Shown here in pieces: positions 5,096 to 5,883 of a DNA stretch of 5,883 nt. The notes under the pieces were generated by a model that worked only from the letters and a program-made list of their open reading frames with translations, was not told the DNA's origin and did not search any database. The position numbers and the translations under genes are program-made. The stretch is taken from the NCBI GenBank assembly GCA_012798135.1, contig JAAZNU010000203.1, forward strand, positions 1-5,883, given 5' to 3'. The stretch's first letter is position 1. Every line of letters starts with the position of its first letter. This DNA comes from Veillonellaceae bacterium (GTDB lineage Bacteria; Bacillota_C; Negativicutes; UBA1444).

Positions 5096-5883
5096 TGCAA
5101 TCGCTATGGACACCCCAGATTTCTACGTTGATTTAGTAAAACTCGCGCAGGTTCGAGGTGATGATCCGGACAAATATACGATTGGCATTGGCCAAGACGA
5201 GCAAGCGGTACCACCTTCTAGCCAAGACATTGTCACGATGGGTGCGAATGCAGCGACAAAGTTGTTGACGCCAGCGATTCGCGCTAGCTTGGGCATGGTC
5301 TTGGTTGGTACTGAAAGTGGTGTTGATGCCAGTAAATCGGCCGCATTGTTTATTCATGATTTATTGGCACTCCCTGAGTGGGTGCGGGCCGTTGAGTTAA
5401 AGGAAGCTTGTTATGGCGGTACTGCCGCACTAATGATGGCGCGTGACTACATCGCCGCTCACCCAGATAAAACCGTTTTAGTCATTGCTGCGGATATCGC
5501 CCGGTACGGTTTGGCAACAGCAGGAGAAGTCACACAAGGTGCGGGCGCGGTTGCCATGTTAATCAAAGCAGAGCCGCACATCATGACCATTGAAGACGAT
5601 TCGGTTTATCGGTCTGAATCTATTGACGATTTTTGGCGGCCGGTTTATCAAGACACAGCAATTGCACAAGGAAAGTATTCAACGGAACAATATTTAGCTT
5701 TTTTTCAAGCAATTTGGTCACGATACCAGACCCAACGCCATCACACAGCAAGTGATTTTGCTGCGATGACATTCCATTTACCGTATACCAAAATGGGCAA
5801 GAAAGCTTTAAAGCTTGTTCTGCCGGACACAGATGAAGCCACTGGCGAGCGACTGCAACGGCGCTTTGAGGCAAGCACTCGGT
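5079..5883 (+). CDS. mvaS: Hydroxymethylglutaryl-CoA synthase, cut by the right edge
   Basis: The enzyme adds acetyl-CoA to acetoacetyl-CoA to make HMG-CoA, feeding the reductase encoded just upstream. The first 268 residues are present; bacterial family members have roughly 385, so about 115 are missing beyond the edge. The start MKIGIDAIAM is typical. The catalytic triad is visible: Glu79 in VGTESG (76-81), Cys111 in KEACYGG (108-114) and His233 in FHLPYTKMGKKA (232-243). These have the same numbering as in the enterococcal enzyme. The frame begins at ATG 5079, inside the end of mvaA, and overlaps it by 17 bases. The only upstream site is AGTAGG (5062-5067), 11 bases away and weak, so translation is probably coupled to mvaA. 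No stop occurs before the window end, so it is absent from lists of closed frames. Confidence 0.96.
   Translation, partial: MKIGIDAIAMDTPDFYVDLVKLAQVRGDDPDKYTIGIGQDEQAVPPSSQDIVTMGANAATKLLTPAIRASLGMVLVGTESGVDASKSAALFIHDLLALPEWVRAVELKEACYGGTAALMMARDYIAAHPDKTVLVIAADIARYGLATAGEVTQGAGAVAMLIKAEPHIMTIEDDSVYRSESIDDFWRPVYQDTAIAQGKYSTEQYLAFFQAIWSRYQTQRHHTASDFAAMTFHLPYTKMGKKALKLVLPDTDEATGERLQRRFEASTR

Noticed and set aside
5133..5874. Two minus-strand frames opposite mvaS
   Set aside because: Both lie opposite the synthase, whose catalytic residues are intact, and neither has a plausible ribosome binding site.

Overview
The window (about 5.9 kb, moderate GC, strong AGGAGG-type ribosome binding sites, low-GC Gram-positive style of protein) looks like chromosomal DNA of a lactic acid bacterium. 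The mevalonate genes, protein style and codon use suggest the Lactobacillaceae, most likely the Lacticaseibacillus casei/rhamnosus group. The species is an inference from protein style only; no database was searched. I see no insertion sequence, phage gene, CRISPR array, tRNA or rRNA.

Left part (1-2277): four genes that are not an obvious pathway. A partial minus-strand gene for an aldose-1-epimerase (GalM)-like protein runs off the left edge. Divergent from it is a small membrane-anchored Mrr-type nuclease. The two genes share a short intergenic region whose two leaders are near mirror images. Next comes a TIM-barrel protein of the sugar isomerase/epimerase and endonuclease IV superfamily. 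Convergent with it, with directly abutting stop codons, is a 99-residue protein that I do not recognise.

Middle (2278-2621): a 344-base non-coding stretch, divergent between the 99-residue gene and the right-hand operon. It holds a possible promoter and at least three stem-loops. The left arm of the first stem can pair equally well with sequence just before the next gene's ribosome binding site. It also holds a duplicated phrase of about 20 bases. This is the most interesting unexplained structure in the window: a candidate long regulatory leader for the mevalonate operon.

Right part (2622-5883): the upper mevalonate pathway in reaction order. Acetyl-CoA acetyltransferase makes acetoacetyl-CoA. 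HMG-CoA synthase (mvaS, cut by the right edge) turns this into HMG-CoA. Class II HMG-CoA reductase (mvaA) reduces that to mevalonate, the precursor of isoprenoids such as undecaprenyl phosphate. The genes lie thiolase - mvaA - mvaS, with an 11-base gap and then a 17-base overlap, so they are almost certainly one translationally linked operon. All main catalytic residues of the three enzymes are visible. The one departure is in the reductase cofactor motif, where the usual Asp of DAMGAN is Gln.
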